Assembly (NCBI RefSeq): GCF_014203015.1
Contig: NZ_JACHIB010000004.1
Coordinates: 179,376-243,375 of the forward strand
Length of the DNA: 64,000 nucleotides
DNA from: Castellaniella defragrans
GTDB lineage: Bacteria; Pseudomonadota; Gammaproteobacteria; Burkholderiales; Burkholderiaceae_B
Reading direction: 5' to 3'
Positions within the stretch are counted from its first letter, which is position 1, and each line of letters starts with the position of its first letter. The notes under the pieces were generated by a model. That model made no database searches, was not told where the DNA came from, and saw only the letters and a program-made list of their open reading frames with translations. Below are positions 25,857-39,261 of this stretch, piece after piece. The position numbers were made by a program, and so were the translations under genes.

Positions 25857-27059
25857 CTACTTCTTGAATACGGGCTTGCCCTGGGCGAGGTTGGCGGGCT
25901 CGATCGTCACCAGCTCGCCGTTCTGCCACTGCATCACGTAGAAGTCCGAGGCCTCGTTCTGCCCGTCCTCGGCGAACTCGAAGCCCCAGCCGTTGGCGGT
26001 CTCGCCGGCCGGCTTCTTGTAGGCCAGCACCGCCGCGCGGATCTTGTCCGCGTCGAAGGACTTGGCTTCGGCCATGATGTCGAGGAAAGCCTTGGCGCCG
26101 ACGTAATTGGCCAGGCTGTGGCCCGATTGCGGGGCGCCGCCGTACGCGGCCTTGTACGCCGCGAGGAACTTGTCCAGCCCCGGCGCGCCCTGCGGATTGA
26201 TCGACGCCTGCGGGAAATCCAGGTCGAACACGCCGTTCATGTCGGCCCCCACGGCCTTGGCCGTGTCCATCAGGGAATAGCCGCCCCCGGCGCCGATCAC
26301 CACGTCGGGATGGAAATTGGCTTCGCGGGCCTGGCGGAAATACAGGATCGTGTCGTTCTGGTACGAGGTCTGCAGCACCACGTTGGCCTTGGCGCCCTTC
26401 AGGCGCAGGATCAGGGAGGACAGGTCCACCGTCTTGGCGGAATACGGCAGATCCTCCACCACCGTGTAGCCCAGTTCGGCGGCGCGCTTCTTTTCCGTGG
26501 CCGCCACGTCCGTGCCATAGGGGCCGTCCTCGTGGATGATACCGATGCGGATGTCCTTCGCGCTCAGCCCCATGCCCGGCGCGATGAGCCGATGCAGGGC
26601 ATCGACCACCGCCACGCCGTACTTGGCGGTGTTCGGATTGCTGCGGAACAGGTACTTGTAGTCCCGCGTGGTGATCTTGTGCGCCGTGGCGCCCAGCTCG
26701 AAATACGGCACGGCGGCCAGCTCGGCCACCGGCGAGGCCGCATAGGACAGGCCCGACGCGTAGCTGCCGAAGATGGCGGCCACCTTGTCGGACACCAGGG
26801 CCTTGGCCCCCGAAACCGCCTGGTTGGGATCGACCGCGTCGGCCTTGACGATCTCGATCGTGTCGCCGTTGAGGCCGCCCGCCGCGTTGCGCTCGTTGAC
26901 GGCCAGCTCCAGGCCGCGGTAGCTTTCCTGCCCCAGCAGGGCCAGGCCGCCGCTGAATGGATACAGGGCCCCGATCTTCACGGTGGCCGCCGTGGCGCCG
27001 GAGGCGGCGACCGCCATGGCACTGACGGCAAGGGACAACACTGCCTGCTTGAATCTCAT
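25857..27059 (-). CDS. ABC transporter substrate-binding protein (Liv type, transporter 2)
   Basis: This 400-residue exported protein has a signal peptide (MRFKQAVLSLAVSAMAVAASGATAA) and then VKIGALYPFSGGLALLGQESYRGLELAVNERNAAGG, the typical Liv/amide-receptor start. ATG 27059 has GGAG eight bases upstream; the longer open frame to 27113 lacks a signal-peptide start. It is the first gene of transporter 2 and reads divergently from the LacI regulator across a region with two LacI operators. The ligand is unknown. Confidence 0.92.
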   Translation of the reverse strand: MRFKQAVLSLAVSAMAVAASGATAATVKIGALYPFSGGLALLGQESYRGLELAVNERNAAGGLNGDTIEIVKADAVDPNQAVSGAKALVSDKVAAIFGSYASGLSYAASPVAELAAVPYFELGATAHKITTRDYKYLFRSNPNTAKYGVAVVDALHRLIAPGMGLSAKDIRIGIIHEDGPYGTDVAATEKKRAAELGYTVVEDLPYSAKTVDLSSLILRLKGAKANVVLQTSYQNDTILYFRQAREANFHPDVVIGAGGGYSLMDTAKAVGADMNGVFDLDFPQASINPQGAPGLDKFLAAYKAAYGGAPQSGHSLANYVGAKAFLDIMAEAKSFDADKIRAAVLAYKKPAGETANGWGFEFAEDGQNEASDFYVMQWQNGELVTIEPANLAQGKPVFKK

Positions 27060-27169
27060 GTCTGCGCTCCTCGATCTCCCGGCGGGCGGGACGCGTCCCA
27101 TACCGGAAATCAAACGATGTTGAACGGCTGGCTCGATGCTGGATGAGTCTCCTTGGAAAGGGACACTTT

Positions 27170-27183
27170 TTGAAGCGCTTCAA
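27170..27183. promoter_or_regulatory. LacI-type operator, copy 3
   Basis: TTGAAGCGCTTCAA is identical to copy 1 at 9258-9271, about 18 kb away. It lies in the divergent region between transporter 2 and the LacI regulator. Confidence 0.78.
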
Positions 27184-27200
27184 GTTTAGGGACATAAAAA

Positions 27201-27223
27201 CACCAGTTAGAATGAAACTGGTG
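27201..27223. promoter_or_regulatory. Inverted repeat between LacI operators
   Basis: CACCAGTT (27201-27208) and AACTGGTG (27216-27223) are perfect complements with a 7-base spacer, centred between operator copies 3 and 4. The sequence is unrelated to the LacI site, so it may bind a second regulator. Confidence 0.45.
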
Positions 27224-27234
27224 AGCGGACACAG

Positions 27235-27248
27235 TTGAAGCGTTTCAT
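27235..27248. promoter_or_regulatory. LacI-type operator, copy 4 (imperfect)
   Basis: TTGAAGCGTTTCAT differs from the perfect operator at one inner and one outer base. It lies 43 bp upstream of the LacI gene start, suggesting autoregulation. Its centre is 65 bp from copy 3. Confidence 0.6.
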
Positions 27249-27291
27249 TTTCGTGCCTGGAAAGAGTACATAGCCGCCTCAAGGATTGTCA

Positions 27292-28362
27292 ATGAGTAAA
27301 CACCCCGAGTCACAGGGTGCGGCGCCCTTCAGCCGGCCCACGCTGGCGGACGTGGCCCGGCTGGCGGGCGTGTCCCTGGGCAGCGCATCCAGGGCCCTGT
27401 CCGTGCCCGATCAGGTCAAGCCCGCCACCCTGGAGGCCGTGCGCCATGCCGTCGCCCAGCTCGGCTACATCCGCGACGGCGCGGCGCGCGCGCTGGCCTC
27501 GCGGCGCACCCAGACCATCGCCGCCGTCTACCCCACCCTGAACAACCCCATCTTCGCCCACTCCACCCATTCGATCCAGCAGACCCTGTGGGCGCTGGGC
27601 TACCAGCTGCTGATCATCAGCCACGAATACCACATCGAGAACGAAGTGGCCCTGATCCGCACCATCGTCGAAAAAGGCGTGGACGGCATCATCATGGTCG
27701 GCACCGACCACGACGCCGGCGTCTTCGGCCTGCTGCACCAGTGCAAGCTGCCCTACGTGCTCACCTGGTCGGTGGACGGCAGCAGCTATCCGTACTGCGT
27801 CGGCATCTCGAACTTCGACGCGGCCTACCAGCTGGCGCAGCTGGCGCTGTCCCGCGGCCACGTGCGCATCGGCATCTGCGGCGGCTCGATCGCGCGCAAC
27901 GAACGGGCGCGCTACCGGCGCGCCGGCATCCTGGCCGCGGTGAGCGAAGCCGGCCTCTCCATCCCCGACGAATGGATCATCGAGCACGAGTTTTCCTACG
28001 AAGGGGGCCGGCGGGCCATCCGGCAGTTCTGGGGCATGTCGCCCCGCCCCACCGTGATCCTGTTCGGCACGGACCTGCAGGCCATGGGCGCGCTGCACGA
28101 ATGCCGGCGCCTGGGCATCGAGGTCCCGGGCGACATCTCCCTGGTCGGCTTCGACGGCCTCGAAGAGGCGGCCATGATGCAGCCGGCCGTGACGACGATC
28201 CGCATCCCGGACAGCGACATCGGCTCGCGCGCGGCGCGGATCATCGTCGATCTGATCGCGGGCAAGCCGGTCGAGGCGCAGCAGCCCATGCAGGCCACGC
28301 TGATCGAGGGCGGCAGCCTGGGCACCCTGGCCGCCGCGCGCCGGCGCCGCGCCGGCCGCTGA
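27292..28362 (+). CDS. LacI family transcriptional regulator
   Basis: This 356-residue repressor has the LacI helix-turn-helix (TLADVARLAGVSLGSASRALS) and hinge helix (AARALASRR), then a periplasmic-binding-like sensor domain ending in TIRIPDSDIGSRAARIIVDLI. ATG 27292 has AAGGA seven bases upstream; a TTG two codons earlier directly abuts that site and is rejected. Four TGAAGCGCTTCA-like palindromes, two here and two before the QOR-BKACE operon, are its probable targets. The effector is likely an imported sugar- or hydroxyacid-like compound. Confidence 0.92.
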   Translation: MSKHPESQGAAPFSRPTLADVARLAGVSLGSASRALSVPDQVKPATLEAVRHAVAQLGYIRDGAARALASRRTQTIAAVYPTLNNPIFAHSTHSIQQTLWALGYQLLIISHEYHIENEVALIRTIVEKGVDGIIMVGTDHDAGVFGLLHQCKLPYVLTWSVDGSSYPYCVGISNFDAAYQLAQLALSRGHVRIGICGGSIARNERARYRRAGILAAVSEAGLSIPDEWIIEHEFSYEGGRRAIRQFWGMSPRPTVILFGTDLQAMGALHECRRLGIEVPGDISLVGFDGLEEAAMMQPAVTTIRIPDSDIGSRAARIIVDLIAGKPVEAQQPMQATLIEGGSLGTLAAARRRRAGR

Positions 28363-28366
28363 ACGG

Positions 28367-29698
28367 TCAGTCCACGGTGGCCAGCACGTCGGCCAGCGTC
28401 TCGAAGATCCGCCCGATCTCGTCCTCGCCGATGATGAGCGGCGGCGAGATGGCGAGGGTGTCGCCGGTATAGCGGACCAGCACCCCGCGGTCGAAGCATT
28501 TGCCGAATGCTTCGGCGGCGCGGGCGCCGGGCGCGCCCTCGCGGGGGGCCAGCTCGATGCCGGCCACCAGCCCCAGGTTGCGGATGTCGATGACGTGGCG
28601 GCGGCCCTTCAGCGCGTGCGCGGCCTCCTCGAAGGGCGCCGACAGCGCGCGGGCGCGGGCGAACAGGTCCTCGTCCCGGTAGACGCCCAGGGTGGCGCGG
28701 ATGGCCGCGGTCGCCAGCGGGTGGGCGGAATACGTATAGCCGTGGAAGAACTCGATGCCGCCCGCGCCCGCATCCAGGATGGCGTCGTGCACGCCGCGGC
28801 TCACCGCGACCGCCCCGGCCGGCACGGCCGCGTTGCTGATCCCCTTGGCCAGGGTGATCAGGTCGGGGGTGACGCCGAAGAACGCGCTGCCGGTGGCCGC
28901 GCCCAGGCGGCCGAAGCCGGTGATGACCTCGTCGAAGATCAGCAGGATGCCGTGCTTCTGCGTGATGGCCCGCAGCCTCTCCAGGTAGCCCCGGGGCGGC
29001 ACCAGCACGCCGGTGGAGCCGGCCAGCGGCTCGACGATGACGGCCGCGATGGTCGAGGCGTCGTGCAGCGCGACGAGGCTTTCGAGGGCATCGGCGAAAG
29101 GCTCGCCGCCCCAGGCGGGCTGGCCGCGCGAAAAGGCGTTGTGTGCCAGGTCGTGGGTGTGCGGCAGGTGGTCCACCCCGGGCAGCAGCACTGCGGAAAA
29201 CGCCTTGCGGTTGGGCGCGATGCCCCCCACCGAGATGCCGCCGAAGCCTACGCCGTGATAGCCGCGCTCGCGCCCGATCAGGCGGGTGCGCTGGCCCTCG
29301 CCGCGCGCCCGGTGGTAGGCCAGCGCGATCTTGAGGGCCGTGTCCACCGACTCGGAGCCCGAATTGGTGAAGAACACCCGGTCCAGGCCGTCGGGCATCA
29401 GGGCCGCGACCTCGGAAGCCGCCAGAAAGGAATCCTCGTGGCCGATCTGGAAGCTGGGCGCGTAGTCCAGGTGGGCGGCCTGCCGGCTGATCGCGTCGAT
29501 GATGGGCTGGCGGCCATGCCCGGCGTTCACGCACCACAGCCCCGAGGTGCCGTCCAGCACCTGGTGGCCGTCCGCGGCGGTGTAGTACATGCCCCGGGCC
29601 GCGGCGAGCATGCGCGGATGGGCCTTGAACCGGCGGTTCGCGGTGAAGGGCATCCACAGATTGGACAAATCGGCGGAATGGGGTGCTTGGGTGTGCAT
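28367..29698 (-). CDS. Class III aminotransferase, omega-amino acid:pyruvate type
   Basis: This 443-residue PLP enzyme has the family pattern LWMPFTANRRFKAHPRM, the cofactor region FTNSGSESVDTALKIALAYHR, LLIFDEVITGFGRLGAATGS and the PLP lysine in TLAKGISNAAVPAGAV. It resembles beta-alanine (omega-amino acid):pyruvate transaminases, which take an amino group from a terminal amine or beta-amino acid. ATG 29698 gives the normal family length; the open frame continues upstream without support. It ends 4 bases from the LacI gene in convergent orientation, so it has its own promoter. An amine-containing substrate for the island is possible. Confidence 0.88.
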   Translation of the reverse strand: MHTQAPHSADLSNLWMPFTANRRFKAHPRMLAAARGMYYTAADGHQVLDGTSGLWCVNAGHGRQPIIDAISRQAAHLDYAPSFQIGHEDSFLAASEVAALMPDGLDRVFFTNSGSESVDTALKIALAYHRARGEGQRTRLIGRERGYHGVGFGGISVGGIAPNRKAFSAVLLPGVDHLPHTHDLAHNAFSRGQPAWGGEPFADALESLVALHDASTIAAVIVEPLAGSTGVLVPPRGYLERLRAITQKHGILLIFDEVITGFGRLGAATGSAFFGVTPDLITLAKGISNAAVPAGAVAVSRGVHDAILDAGAGGIEFFHGYTYSAHPLATAAIRATLGVYRDEDLFARARALSAPFEEAAHALKGRRHVIDIRNLGLVAGIELAPREGAPGARAAEAFGKCFDRGVLVRYTGDTLAISPPLIIGEDEIGRIFETLADVLATVD

Positions 29699-29967
29699 GG
29701 CGGCCTCTCGATCCAGGGGGCCGGAGACCCGGACGGCGATCTCCATGCCGGGCCGGCCCATGCCGGAAGACCATACTCCGTTTCGCGCCTGCCGGAAAGC
29801 GGCGGGCCCGCTGGAAAGCGCCGCGCCCGCCCCGCGGCGCACGCCAGCGGGGCGCACGCCTGGGGGAACGGACGCCGGGGAGGCATGCGCCGGCCGGATC
29901 CGTGCATCGGCGGGCCTTCATGCGGTAATGTTACGGCTCACACCCACTCGTCCATGGATCGTCCCCG

Positions 29968-32796
29968 GTGCTTCCGCTGAAATCCCTGCTCCCCGCGCTG
30001 CTGGCGCTCTGCCTGCTGGCTCCGGCCGGCCTGCCCCGCCCCGCCCTCGCCGAACCGGCGGCCGCCTCCCCGGCCGCAACCGCTTCAGGCCCCGCCCTCG
30101 CCCCCGCTCCCGCAACCGCGCCCTCCCCCGCCCTGCCCGCGGGCGTGCGCCAGGTGGTCATGATCGAGGGCGTGACCGAATACCGCCTGGACAACGGCCT
30201 GCAGGTGCTGCTGGCCCCGGACGATTCGCGCGCCCAGACCACGGTGAACATGAGCTACCGCGTCGGCTCGCGCAACGAGGGCCCGGGCGAGACCGGCATG
30301 GCGCACCTGCTGGAGCACCTGCTGTTTCGCGGCAGCCCGAAGCATCCGGACGCCCTGGCGGAATTCGCGCGCCGGGGACTGGCGGCCAACGGCTCGACCA
30401 CCGCCGACCTGACCAACTACTACGCGACCTTCGCCAGCGACCCGGAGACGCTGCGCTGGTACCTGTCCTGGCAAGCCGACGCGATGCTGAACGCGCGCAT
30501 CGCCCGCGCCGACCTGGACGCGGAAATGCCGGTGGTGCGCAACGAAATGGAACGCGGCGAGAACAGCCCGTTCAGCATGCTGATGCAGCAGGTCGCCGCG
30601 GCCGCCTACGTCTGGCACCCTTACGGCCGCAGCGTCATCGGCGCGCGCTCCGACGTGGAGCACGTCGGCATCGAGGCGCTGCGCGCGTTCTACCACCGTT
30701 ACTACCAGCCGGACAACGCCACGCTGATCGTCGCCGGGCGCTTCGACGCCGGCCAGGTGCTGCAATGGATCGCGCAGGACTTCGGCCCGGTCGCCCGGCC
30801 GGCGCGCACGCTGCCGCCCGAATACACGGTCGAACCCGTCCAGCAGGGCGCGCGCAGCGTCACCCTGCGGCGCATCGGCGGCAGCCCCATCGTCCTGGCG
30901 CAGTACCACCTGCCCGAGGCCGCCAGCGACGCCTACACGGCCCTGGCGATCGGCGCCGCCATGCTGGCCGACACCCCGGCCGGGCCGCTTTACCAGGCCC
31001 TGGTGGCCAAGGACCTGGCCAGCAGCGTGTTCGGCTTCGCCCGCGCCATGAAGCAGCCCGGCTACGCCGTGTTCGGCGCCCAGGTGCAGCCCGGCGCCGA
31101 CCCGCAGGCGGCGCTGGCGGCCCTGGAACGCGGCCTGGAAGCCGACGGCGTCGGCCAGCTGGACCAGGCCGGCCTGGAGCGCATCCGCACCGCCTGGCTG
31201 AACGACTGGAAGCAGACCTTCGACCAGCCCGGCGCGCTGGCCCAGGCCCTGTCCGACGCGATCGCCCGGGGAGACTGGCGCCTGTTCTTCGTCGAGCGCC
31301 TGCGCGTGCGCGCGCTGACGCTGGACGGGATCCGCGCGCAGCTGAGCGCCTGGCTGCTGCCGAGCAACCGCACCAGCGGGCTGTACCTGCCCACGCCGCA
31401 GCCCAAGGACGCGCCCGCGCCCGCCCCGGCCGACCTCGAACCCTGGATCCGGCAGATCGAGACCGGCACCGGGCGGCCCGCCGTGGCCGCCTTCGACACC
31501 CGCCCCCCGGCCATCGACGCCGCCACCCGGCGCAGCGTGCTGGCCCTGCCCAACGGGCCGGTCGAACTGGCCCTGCTGCCCAAGGAAACCGCCGGCGGAC
31601 GCGTCCATGCCGTGCTGCGCATGGGTTTCGCCGATGCCGACGCCTTGCGCGGCCAGGGCCTGGTGCCCTTCGTCACCGGCGCGATGCTGCTGCGCGGCAC
31701 CGCCGACATGAGCCGCCAGCAGATCGAGGACCGCCTGAACGAGCTGGATTCCGACCTGTCCTTCGGCACCGACGGCAACGTCCTGAGCGTGTCCATGCGC
31801 AGTTCCCGCGAGCACCTGCCCGCCGTGCTGGACCTGGTCTTCCACCTGCTGCGCGCGCCCGCGTTTCCCGAGGACGAGCTGGAGCGGCTGAAGCGCAGCC
31901 TGCGCACGCAGGTGGAGGACGACGCCTCCAGCCCCGCCTTCCTGGCGCGCAACACGCTGCAGCGCCACGACCAGCCCTGGGACCCGGAGGATGTCCGCTA
32001 CACCCCCACGACCGGCGAGATCCTGGCCCAGCTCGGCGAACTCGGCCGCGAACGGCTGCAGCGGTTCCACGCGCGGTTCTACGGCGCGGGCCATCTGGCG
32101 CTGGCCGTGGTGGGCGACTTCGATCCCGCAGCCGTCGAGCGGCACCTGCGCGCCGGCCTGGACGGCTGGCGCGCGGCACCGGCCTACGAACGCCTGGCGG
32201 AGCCATGGTACGCGATGAAGCCCGAGACCTTCCGCATCCCCGCCCCGGGCAAGGCCAATGCCGAATACCGCGCCGCCGTGCCCCTCAAGCTGCGCGACAC
32301 CGATCCGCGCTGGCCCGCGCTGATGCTGGCCAACTATCTGCTCGGCGGTTCCGAGGATTCCCGGCTGTGGCAGGGCATCCGCGTGCGCGGCGGCCTGTCC
32401 TACGGCGTGGGCAGCGCCGTGAACGCCTCGTCCTTCGAGGACTCCGGCGCCTGGACGCTGTACGCCAGCACGGCGGCGCGCAACGCCGGGGCGCTGCAGG
32501 ATGCGATCCGCACCGTCCTGGACGAGACCCTGAAGACCGGCTTCACCCAGGCCGAGGTGGACCAGGGGGTGCAGTCCCTGCTGAACTACATGGAACTGGG
32601 GCGCTCCGACGACGGCTATCTGGTCAGCCACTGGATCGGCTACCTGGAGACGGACCGCAGCTTCGCCTGGCAGCAGCACATCATCGACCGGCTGCGCGGC
32701 CTGAAGGCCGCGGAGGTCAACGCCGCGATGCGCGAGCTGCTGCGGCCGGACGCGCTCAGCATCGCCGTGGCCGCGGACCCCGATCCCAAGCCCTGA
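29968..32796 (+). CDS. M16 family zinc metallopeptidase (two-lobed, exported)
   Basis: This 942-residue protease of the pitrilysin/insulinase family has a signal peptide (LKSLLPALLALCLLAPAGLPRPALA), an Ala/Pro-rich linker and two M16 lobes. The zinc motif HLLEH is at residues 113-117, with the third ligand expected in the following MPVVRNEMERGE segment. The second half is the inactive M16-C lobe. It would act in the periplasm on peptides or misfolded proteins. GTG 29968 is the best start available, since later starts would remove the signal peptide, although no clear ribosome site is seen. Confidence 0.88.
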   Translation: MLPLKSLLPALLALCLLAPAGLPRPALAEPAAASPAATASGPALAPAPATAPSPALPAGVRQVVMIEGVTEYRLDNGLQVLLAPDDSRAQTTVNMSYRVGSRNEGPGETGMAHLLEHLLFRGSPKHPDALAEFARRGLAANGSTTADLTNYYATFASDPETLRWYLSWQADAMLNARIARADLDAEMPVVRNEMERGENSPFSMLMQQVAAAAYVWHPYGRSVIGARSDVEHVGIEALRAFYHRYYQPDNATLIVAGRFDAGQVLQWIAQDFGPVARPARTLPPEYTVEPVQQGARSVTLRRIGGSPIVLAQYHLPEAASDAYTALAIGAAMLADTPAGPLYQALVAKDLASSVFGFARAMKQPGYAVFGAQVQPGADPQAALAALERGLEADGVGQLDQAGLERIRTAWLNDWKQTFDQPGALAQALSDAIARGDWRLFFVERLRVRALTLDGIRAQLSAWLLPSNRTSGLYLPTPQPKDAPAPAPADLEPWIRQIETGTGRPAVAAFDTRPPAIDAATRRSVLALPNGPVELALLPKETAGGRVHAVLRMGFADADALRGQGLVPFVTGAMLLRGTADMSRQQIEDRLNELDSDLSFGTDGNVLSVSMRSSREHLPAVLDLVFHLLRAPAFPEDELERLKRSLRTQVEDDASSPAFLARNTLQRHDQPWDPEDVRYTPTTGEILAQLGELGRERLQRFHARFYGAGHLALAVVGDFDPAAVERHLRAGLDGWRAAPAYERLAEPWYAMKPETFRIPAPGKANAEYRAAVPLKLRDTDPRWPALMLANYLLGGSEDSRLWQGIRVRGGLSYGVGSAVNASSFEDSGAWTLYASTAARNAGALQDAIRTVLDETLKTGFTQAEVDQGVQSLLNYMELGRSDDGYLVSHWIGYLETDRSFAWQQHIIDRLRGLKAAEVNAAMRELLRPDALSIAVAADPDPKP

Positions 32797-32895
32797 GGCC
32801 GGACTGCCCGGGCCGGCCGCGCAGCGGGCCGTGCGGCGGGCCGCGCATCGAGCCCTGCGTCGGGCAGCGCGTCGGCAAACGCCGCGGACGGCGCC

Positions 32896-35070
<2,175 letters not shown>

Positions 35071-35124
35071 GCTTAGGGTTCCCGGTGCCGGTTTCCCGGC
35101 TCCGGGTTCCTCGTTCCGGATCAG

Positions 35125-35160
35125 AAAAACCCCGCACCCGGCGAAAGCCGGCGTGCGGGG
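35125..35160 (-). terminator. Intrinsic terminator after dnaJ
   Basis: On the minus strand a long stem (CCCCGCACGCCGGC, loop, GCCGGGTGCGGGG) is followed by five Ts (35125-35129 on the complement). It lies 44 bases beyond the dnaJ stop and ends the heat-shock operon. Confidence 0.88.
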
Positions 35161-35203
35161 TGCTTACGCATGCGGCATGCCGCATGCGGATGCCGGGCCG
35201 GCG

Positions 35204-36337
35204 TCAGGAGAAGAAGTTCTTCACCTTGTCGGTCCAGGATTCGCTCTTGGGCGAATGGCGGTCGCCGCCGCTGTTCAGGGACGTCTCGAACTGGCGCAGC
35301 AGCGCCTTCTGTTCTTCGTTCAGGCGCACCGGGGTTTCCACCACGACGTGGCAGTACAGGTCGCCCGGATAGCTGGAGCGCACGCCCTTGATGCCCTTGC
35401 CGCGCAGGCGGAAGGTCTTGCCGGTCTGGGTGCCCTCGGGAATGGTGATTTCCCCCCGCCCCGACAGCGTCGGGACTTCCTGCACGCCGCCCAGCGCCGC
35501 CTTGGTGAAGGGGATGGTCAGCTCGCAGTGCAGGTCCTCGCCCTGGCGCTCGAAGATGCCGTGCGGCTTGATGCGGATTTCCACGTACAGGTCGCCCGGG
35601 GGGCCGCCGTTCAGGCCCGGCTCGCCGTTGCCGGTGGAGCGGATGCGCATGCCGTCGTCGATCCCGGCCGGGATCTTGACCTGCAGGGTCTTGTTCTTGC
35701 GGATGCGGCCCACGCCGTCGCAATCGCCGCAGGGATCGGGGATTTCCTTGCCGGTGCCGTGGCAGGTCGGGCAGGTCTGCTGGACGCTGAAGAAGCCCTG
35801 CTGCATGCGCACGGCGCCGCTGCCGCCGCAGGTGTGGCAGGTGCGCGGCGAGGTGCCGGGCCGGGCGCCCGAGCCGTGGCAGGTCTCGCAGGGTTCCCAG
35901 CTGGGGATGCGGATCTCGGTGTCGAAGCCGTTGGCCGCCTGCTCCAGGCTGATTTCCAGGGAATATTTCAGGTCGGCGCCGCGATAGACCTGCGGTCCGC
36001 CGCCGCCCCGGCGGCCCGCGGCGCCACCGAAGATTTCGCCGAAGATGTCGCCGAAGGCGTCGGCGAAGCCGCCCGCGCCGCCGCCCATGCCCGCGCCGGC
36101 CGCCGCGTTCGGGTCCACGCCGGCGTGGCCGAAGCGGTCGTAGGCCGAGCGCTTTTCCGCGTCGGACAGCATCTCGTAGGCTTCCTTGGCCTCCTTGAAC
36201 TTGTCCTCGGCTTCCTTGCTGTCCGGATTGCGGTCCGGGTGGTACTTCATGGCCAGCTTGCGGTAGGCCTTGCGGATGTCGTCATCCGAGGCGTTCTTGG
36301 CGACCCCAAGGACTTCGTAGAAATCTCGTTTTGCCAT
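35204..36337 (-). CDS. dnaJ: Chaperone protein DnaJ
   Basis: This 377-residue DnaK co-chaperone stimulates DnaK ATP hydrolysis and delivers unfolded clients. It has the J domain with HPD at residues 33-35, a Gly-rich linker ([25 protein letters not shown]), four zinc-binding repeats ([32 protein letters not shown]) and two beta-rich client domains. It follows dnaK by 145 bases containing a hairpin and ends at a strong terminator. Confidence 0.97.
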   Translation of the reverse strand: MAKRDFYEVLGVAKNASDDDIRKAYRKLAMKYHPDRNPDSKEAEDKFKEAKEAYEMLSDAEKRSAYDRFGHAGVDPNAAAGAGMGGGAGGFADAFGDIFGEIFGGAAGRRGGGGPQVYRGADLKYSLEISLEQAANGFDTEIRIPSWEPCETCHGSGARPGTSPRTCHTCGGSGAVRMQQGFFSVQQTCPTCHGTGKEIPDPCGDCDGVGRIRKNKTLQVKIPAGIDDGMRIRSTGNGEPGLNGGPPGDLYVEIRIKPHGIFERQGEDLHCELTIPFTKAALGGVQEVPTLSGRGEITIPEGTQTGKTFRLRGKGIKGVRSSYPGDLYCHVVVETPVRLNEEQKALLRQFETSLNSGGDRHSPKSESWTDKVKNFFS

Positions 36338-36376
36338 TGGTCGATTACTTTGCTTGATGCGCTGCTATTTGAAGGA

Positions 36377-36415
36377 CACCTGCCCGGACCGGCAGAAACC
36401 GGGACCGGGCAGGTG
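36377..36415 (-). other. Hairpin between dnaK and dnaJ
   Basis: CACCTGCCCGG (36377-36387) and CCGGGCAGGTG (36405-36415) are perfect 11-bp complements, with a further CCGG/CCGG pairing inside. No T-tract follows on the minus strand. It may stabilise dnaK mRNA or reduce dnaJ expression relative to dnaK. Confidence 0.6.
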
Positions 36416-36482
36416 CGGGCGGATCGCCGCGTTCTTCCGGCGACCGCCGGGGGGCGGGCCGCAAGGGCGCGATGGCCGGCGG

Positions 36483-38408
<1,926 letters not shown>

Positions 38409-38466
38409 GTTGGATCCTGTCGATGTTTGAATGGCTGGGCGGGCTTCATGCCCGCCGATGAATCGA

Positions 38467-38494
38467 ATATGGGGTTGTAAATCCCCGTTTCAAG
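38467..38494 (-). promoter_or_regulatory. Sigma-32 heat-shock promoter before dnaK
   Basis: On the minus strand, CTTGAA (38494-38489) and CCCCATAT (38474-38467) are separated by 14 bases. Both boxes match the E. coli sigma-32 consensus almost exactly, and the distance to the dnaK ATG is suitable. Confidence 0.85.
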
Positions 38495-38508
38495 GCCGGC
38501 TGCGGGGC

Positions 38509-39081
38509 TCAGGCGGGGCCTGCCGACACCATGACCAGCGCCGGGCGCAGCACGCGGTCGGCGATCAGGTAGCCCTTCTGCAGCGTCTGGGCGACGGCGC
38601 CCTGGGGGTGCTCGGAGGGCACGTTGGAGATCGCCTGGTGGCGGTGCGGATCGAAGGTGTCGCCCGGCGCCGGCGCGATCTCGCGCATCTGGTTGCGCTC
38701 GAAGGCGGCGTTCAGCTGCCGCAGGGTGGCCTCGACGCCCTGGCGCCAGTCCTCGGCGGTCTGGTTTTCCTGGGCCAGCGCGGCCTCCAGGCTGTCGCGC
38801 ACGGGGATCAGGCTCTCGGCGAACGATTCCGTGCCGAACTTGCGGGCCTTGGACACCTCGTCCTGGGCGCGGCGGCGGACGTTCTCGACCTCCGCATGCG
38901 CGCGCAGCAGCTGGTCGTGGTAATCGGCGACCTGCTTCTGGGCCTCGTCGAGCAGCGCGGCGAGGTCCTCGCCCGGCTGCGCGGGGGCGGGTTCGGCGGC
39001 ATCGGCCGGATGCTGGCCGGTGGACTGGGGTTCGGCGCTCGGCGCGGCTTGCGGGTCCAAGTCTTCCTGGGGAGCCGACAT
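38509..39081 (-). CDS. grpE: Nucleotide exchange factor GrpE
   Basis: This 190-residue protein releases ADP from DnaK. It has an acidic, disordered N-terminus, a long coiled coil (LAALLDEAQKQVADYHDQLLRAHAEVENVRRRAQDEVSKA) and the C-terminal beta-wing (FDPHRHQAISNVPSEHPQGAVAQTLQKGYLIADRVLRPALVMVS). ATG 39081 has GGAGA upstream; a longer open frame begins at 39213 but its start would lie upstream of the heat-shock promoter. Confidence 0.96.
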   Translation of the reverse strand: MSAPQEDLDPQAAPSAEPQSTGQHPADAAEPAPAQPGEDLAALLDEAQKQVADYHDQLLRAHAEVENVRRRAQDEVSKARKFGTESFAESLIPVRDSLEAALAQENQTAEDWRQGVEATLRQLNAAFERNQMREIAPAPGDTFDPHRHQAISNVPSEHPQGAVAQTLQKGYLIADRVLRPALVMVSAGPA

Positions 39082-39118
39082 GGTGAAATCTCCAATGCTG
39101 AAAGGGGTAACAAAAGGA

Positions 39119-39147
39119 TAGATGAGGGCGCGGGCGCGTTCTTCAAG
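39119..39147 (-). promoter_or_regulatory. Sigma-32 heat-shock promoter before grpE
   Basis: On the minus strand, CTTGAA (39147-39142) is followed after 14 bases by CCTCATCTA (39127-39119), close to the CCCCATNTA consensus. It is about 40 bp upstream of the grpE ATG, separating grpE from hemH transcription. Confidence 0.78.
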
Positions 39148-39261
39148 CCCCGGCATGGCGATGGGCGGGCCGGCCCCCGGCGCGGCGCCGCGCACCGGAC
39201 GCGGCGGACGCACCGGACGCGGCGGTCCGGGGCGGCGCGGGCGGCAGCGCGCGAGCGGGCC

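Noticed and set aside
27286..27291. TTG start for the LacI gene
   Set aside because: The AAGGA site would directly abut it; ATG 27292 has proper spacing.
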